A stretch of 64,000 nucleotides of DNA from Cyanophora paradoxa (taxonomy: Eukaryota; Glaucocystophyceae; Cyanophorales; Cyanophoraceae). The first letter of the stretch is position 1; the number at the start of each line of letters is the position of its first letter. Both the position numbers and the translations under genes were made by a program. Positions 60,137 through 64,000 of the stretch are shown here, piece after piece. The notes under the pieces were generated by a model. The model was given only the letters and a program-made list of their open reading frames with translations, made no database searches and had not been told where the DNA came from. The DNA lies in contig QPMI01000113.1 of assembly GCA_004431415.1 (NCBI GenBank), positions 124,001 to 188,000 on the forward strand. Direction: 5' to 3'.

Positions 60137-62749
60137 CAGAGACTTGCCAGACTCGGTCTGCCAAGGCAACGTCTTCGGAATCCCTAAGAACGGAGAGTGG
60201 GACGGGGATATTGATAATAACCTGCGGCCAATTACACTCCAAGAGGTAGCCCTGAAACTCACCACGGGCCTCCTCAATGAGCGCCTGTCCCGGACAATCC
60301 ATCAGAACGGGCTGCTGAAGGGTGCGAACTACGGGTTCAGACCTGGATGCTCCACGGACGACGCCCTACACGTCTTCAACGCTATGCTCGAGGACGCAAA
60401 GCAGTTCAAGAAGCCCATCTACGTCCTGCTGCAGGATATCAGGCGCGCGTACGACTCGGTATCGTGGGAGAGCATGGAGCTCTCGATGCGGAGGCTGTGC
60501 ATACCGGAAGGGTACATCGAACTCCACAGGAACATCTTCCGCCGGCGCCGAGCCAGGGCGATCTTGGGGCACGGCCTCTCTGATGAATTCGAGCTTGAGT
60601 GCGGCCTCCCGCAGGGCGGCGTCGAATCGCCACTGCACTGGCTGATCTTCTACGACGCGCTCCTCTGCGCGCAAGAGAGAATGGACGAAATTGAGCGTCA
60701 GGACAGCCGGGCTAGCTCGGTGGCAGGCTGGCTGCAGTCGGGGACGGGTACGGCTTACGTGATGGGGGACCCCAAAGAGAAGAGCCAGGCCGAGCTTGGT
60801 CGGCGAGCACGGGTCTGCGGGCTGGCGTACGCAGACGATACGAAGTGGGCGAGCAGCAGCCTGGCGGGGCTGCAAATAATGGCTGACGTGGCAGGCGAGT
60901 TCTTCCGCCTGCACGATATCGAAGTCAATGCAAAGAAAACGATCTTCACGTGGAACAACGCCCCCCGCGAGTTTGAGAGCGTCGCGGGGGCGCACCCCGC
61001 CGCGAAGAAGAAGGAGAAGAAACCGGCGCCGCCGCGCATAAACGGTACCCCCGTCGGGGTGGTCCTTGAGCCCCACGAACACTTCAAGCTCCTCGGAGTG
61101 TACATGAGCGCGAACCTCAACTGGGGGCGGCAGTGGCAGTACGTACGCGATCAGGCACGCAACGCCGTGAAGACGATTGAACGCAAAAAGCTCACCGCAA
61201 ACGAGGCATGCTACCTGGTGCAGGCCGTGGTGCAGGCACGTATCGCTTACGGCCTGAAGCTGATGACGATGGACGATCAGCAGTGCAAAGAGCTGGATAG
61301 GATATGGATGCGGGTAGTAAAGCACCATGCGCACCTAGCCTCATCGACGACGAACTACGTGATCTGGAGTCACGGGGGGTACAGCCTCAAGCGCACCGAG
61401 CACCTGCAGGCGGAGGTTCAGATCGCGGAAGCGCAGATCCGCCTGTGCGCACCGGAAGACTCGTTGCTGGCCCGCGTCGTCCGTCACCGTGTGCGGGCCC
61501 TCCAGGAGAAGCTGGGGGTACCGTTGCTCCCGACCGAATTCCTGAACGCCCCCGTCTCGAGAGATGACGTTCGAACGAACTGCCTGGCGGCGCTAATGCC
61601 CCAGATGCAGCGGCGTCAGTACAGGCTGATGTCAAATCACGAGCGCTACGCCGCTTTCCGGCAAGTACCGGGGCGGAGCCGTGGCCGGAGCCGGCACGGT
61701 TGGATAGGCGCTTCGTCCTGGCGTGGCACATCCCGCGCTCGATTTTCAGGGAAGCAGCGCCCAAGCTCTACGCTGCTGGGGTGGTCACAATGGACGCGGT
61801 GACGGCGGCGGACGGGGCCACCGTGCGAACCTGGCAGGACATGTACATGCGGGCCCCCAGAGAGACGCTCCCACGGGCTGAACCTGCGTGGTGGCGAGTG
61901 CTCAGGGAAGCCATCACGAGTGACGGACAACAGCTACAGTACCCCATGAGGAAGGCGGGCACGCGGCCCTCACCGATGGCCGCCCTGGCAGCTGGGGCCC
62001 GGCAAGTAAGATGGGAGAAGGATGCCTTCGTGGCAGTGTTCGACACGGCGAACCTGCACGAGGATGAGGCGCTGCCCATGGTGGGACGGGTCGCGAACTG
62101 GCGCTCAGAGGCGGGCAGCATACGCGCGTACCAGTACCTCCTGCAGCACTGGGTGCCAGTGCCCGACGCGGCCGATCCGAACGCCGAGGGCGCAGGCCTG
62201 TACTGTCGCTGCGACGGGCACTGTCAGAAAACGGAACCCAAGAAACGCAAACGAACGTACACGGCGATCCAGGGAAGCGGAAAGAACTACTGGCACCGCG
62301 ACGCGCGATGCGAACATGCCGATCCGAGCCAGTGCACCGAGATGAGCCAATGCGACGGACCCTGGGCAGAGGGTCAGGGCTGGTGGGAAGACGAGGATGC
62401 CCTCCTCGGACTGACCGGCGAGGTACTCGAGGAACCTATCCACATCACCAGGTCGGACACGGCTGGCGGCGGCCAGACGACGGCGTCAAAAAGAGGGCGC
62501 AAGCAGACCCACACGGGCCCGACCCTTGCGTACTTTGACCCCGGCCTGCTGGACGAGCGGAAGCGCCAGCAACTGCTCCTCCTCGCCCGAGTGAAAGCAG
62601 TCCAAGATGGAGATGAGCGGTTCCTCCGCAGCGCCCTACTCCCCGAGGCGGAAGCGGAGCTGCAAACAGCACTCGAGACGGCGTCGGCGGCGGAGCCGAG
62701 GGCCGAACCGCTGGACGAGGCGCCGCCCGTTTCAAACCCCGCGAACTGA
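60137..62749 (+). pseudogene. LINE retrotransposon, middle part: reverse transcriptase
   Basis: Continuation of the LINE polyprotein after the PLV. RT motifs in order: FGIPKNGEW and LRPITLQE (1-2), GANYGFRPGCSTDDAL, LLQDIRRAYDS (A, about 60,430), GLPQGGVESPL (B, about 60,605), LAYADDTKWASS (C, about 60,825), EVNAKKTIF (D), FKLLGVYMS (E). This is the polymerase that copies the element's RNA at its target. The frame shifts near 61,680 (before LDRRFVLAWHIP), and a Cys/His-rich stretch follows (YCRCDGHC, CEHADPSQC, around 62,200-62,350). It shifts again near 62,740. Frame breaks suggest an inactive copy or assembly indels. Confidence 0.85.
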
Positions 62750-64000
62750 GAGATTTGTATCAGGCGAGCTTCGGGCCTGAGACTTGGAGCGAGCAGGACG
62801 GCCAGTACTGGCAGCACGCACTCGCGCTCTGGGAGACGATCGAGAAGTACGAGCTCGAGAAACACGGTAGCGCGCATCCGAGGTTGCTGAACATATGGAC
62901 GGATGGGAGCCTATTCCAGGGTCAGACGGAAAGCGCGCACGCGGGCTACGGCATTGTGATACCTGCGACCGCTGCGGACGGCGAGCGGCTGAACCCGGAC
63001 GAGGCTGCGACCGAATGCCTCGGCCGGCTCCGAGGACTCCAGGAGATCAATAAAGCTGAACTCCAAGCGGCGATCGTGGCAGACGTACTGGCACCGAACG
63101 GGATGCGCCTGCACACGGACAGTCAAAACGTCTGCACGTGGTACCAGAAGTTTGTGCGGAACGCACACCAGCAGCACGCGCGCGACTACGTCAGACACCC
63201 CTGCAACGCAGAGCTGTATGCGTGGTCGCGCTTCCGAGCCCTGATGCAACACCGGGAACACCGAAGAGCGGTGGCGCTCGTCAAGGTCAAGGCCCACAGC
63301 AAGAAGGAACCCCTCCACGAACTGAACGACGCGGCTGACAAGGCGGCCAAACGGGCGGCCAAGCTCGAGCCGCAGCCGCCAAACACGCTGACAGAGGACA
63401 TCTTCCTGCCGCCCGCTTTCAGCATGCCGGCGGTGCTGACGATCGAAGGGCCAGACAGAATAGTGCGGCGGGTGGAAGGCGACCCCCGGCGACACGCTGC
63501 TGTGCTGCACGCGCACCACACTCACTTTGCCTGGGAGAACCAGCTGAACGCGGGGGAATGGCTACGAGCGCCGGTGGACCACGGCGCAGTGTATGATCAG
63601 ATGGCAATGGGACCCCGCCGCGTCGCGGTGAGCCAAGAGAGCAACGGCTTCCGGGGTACCCACGCGAAGCTCGTACTGGGTACGGTGGCTACAGCGACGG
63701 TCCGCAAACGAGATGCGCCCGAGCTCTACAGTGAGATAAACCCCGGGGGGTTCTGCGCCCTCTGCAGCGTACGCCAGACCGATAGCGAGGGCCGGCCCCG
63801 GCTCGTGGCTGGTCCCGTGGAGACGCTCGAACATGCCCTCTCCTGCCCCAGCGCGCCAGCGGTAGCGGCACGCGCGGAAGCAGAAGCCAAAATAGCAGAG
63901 GTAGTCGCCAGCGAGCTACCGGAGGCGCTCAAGCGGACGGTACCGCACGCGCTTGCTACGTCTCTGAAAGTCACGCGCGTGGCTGACCTGACGCTCACAC
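62740..64000 (+). CDS. LINE retrotransposon, 3' part: RNase H domain (runs off the window)
   Basis: Frame open to the end of the window. The RNase H core carries all four acidic residues: D in IWTDGSLF (about 62,895), E in NKAELQAA (about 63,050), D in LHTDSQNV (about 63,115) and D in LNDAADKAAK (about 63,330). RNase H removes the RNA strand of the hybrid made during retrotransposition and is present in only some LINE clades (I/R1-related types among them). Further on, CALC with H and C of LEHALSC at 63,750-63,845 may be a zinc knuckle. The end of the protein and the 3' tail are outside the window. Confidence 0.85.

Noticed and set aside
1-64000. CRISPR array
   Set aside because: No array of equal repeats with unique spacers; tandem repeats here have no spacers.

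Overview
The window looks like nuclear DNA of a GC-rich unicellular eukaryote, most likely an alga. Host genes between about 12.7 and 39.5 kb are very GC-rich, carry introns of roughly 55-80 nt, and several of those introns begin with GC instead of GT. GC-donor introns together with integrated Polinton-like elements would fit a haptophyte or a similar high-GC alga, but that placement is inference. There are no operons with Shine-Dalgarno sites and I found no convincing tRNA or rRNA.

1-9.0 kb is the right-hand part of a first virus-like element of the Polinton/Maverick class: a partial gene, a RING-finger gene, a protein-primed family B DNA polymerase carrying an endonuclease VII-like domain, an unknown gene, and a DDE integrase. 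Its capsid genes would lie to the left of the window. The right edge grades into short tandem repeats and two copies of a palindrome built from the word ACTACGCAA. 9.4-12.7 kb has no gene I can support.

12.7-39.5 kb holds host genes in pieces: an unknown coiled-coil gene (-), a PHF12/Rco1-like PHD-FHA chromatin gene (+), an unknown repeat-helix gene (+), an unknown gene (-), a METTL21-like methyltransferase (-), two EF-hand genes (-), a 2-oxoglutarate/Fe(II) oxygenase-like gene (+) that seems to be interrupted by a 0.9 kb insertion, and an unrecognised gene (-). Tandem repeats and homopolymer C runs are scattered between them.

40.3-64 kb is a nested structure. A LINE retrotransposon (AP-type endonuclease, reverse transcriptase, RNase H) runs left to right and is split at 42,766/60,137 by a complete 17.4 kb Polinton-like virus (PLV). 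The PLV is bounded by an 8-bp direct repeat, and removing it with one repeat copy rejoins the LINE reading frame. It carries inverted terminal repeats, a DNA polymerase, integrase, HNH-AP2 endonuclease, packaging ATPase, double-jelly-roll-type major capsid protein, two penton-like proteins, a patatin-type phospholipase, a phage-like fibre with a C1q-like head and two paralogous surface-like proteins. Polymerase, ATPase and capsid genes make it a plausible virion-forming provirus; every reading frame in it is intact. The LINE, by contrast, has several frame breaks.
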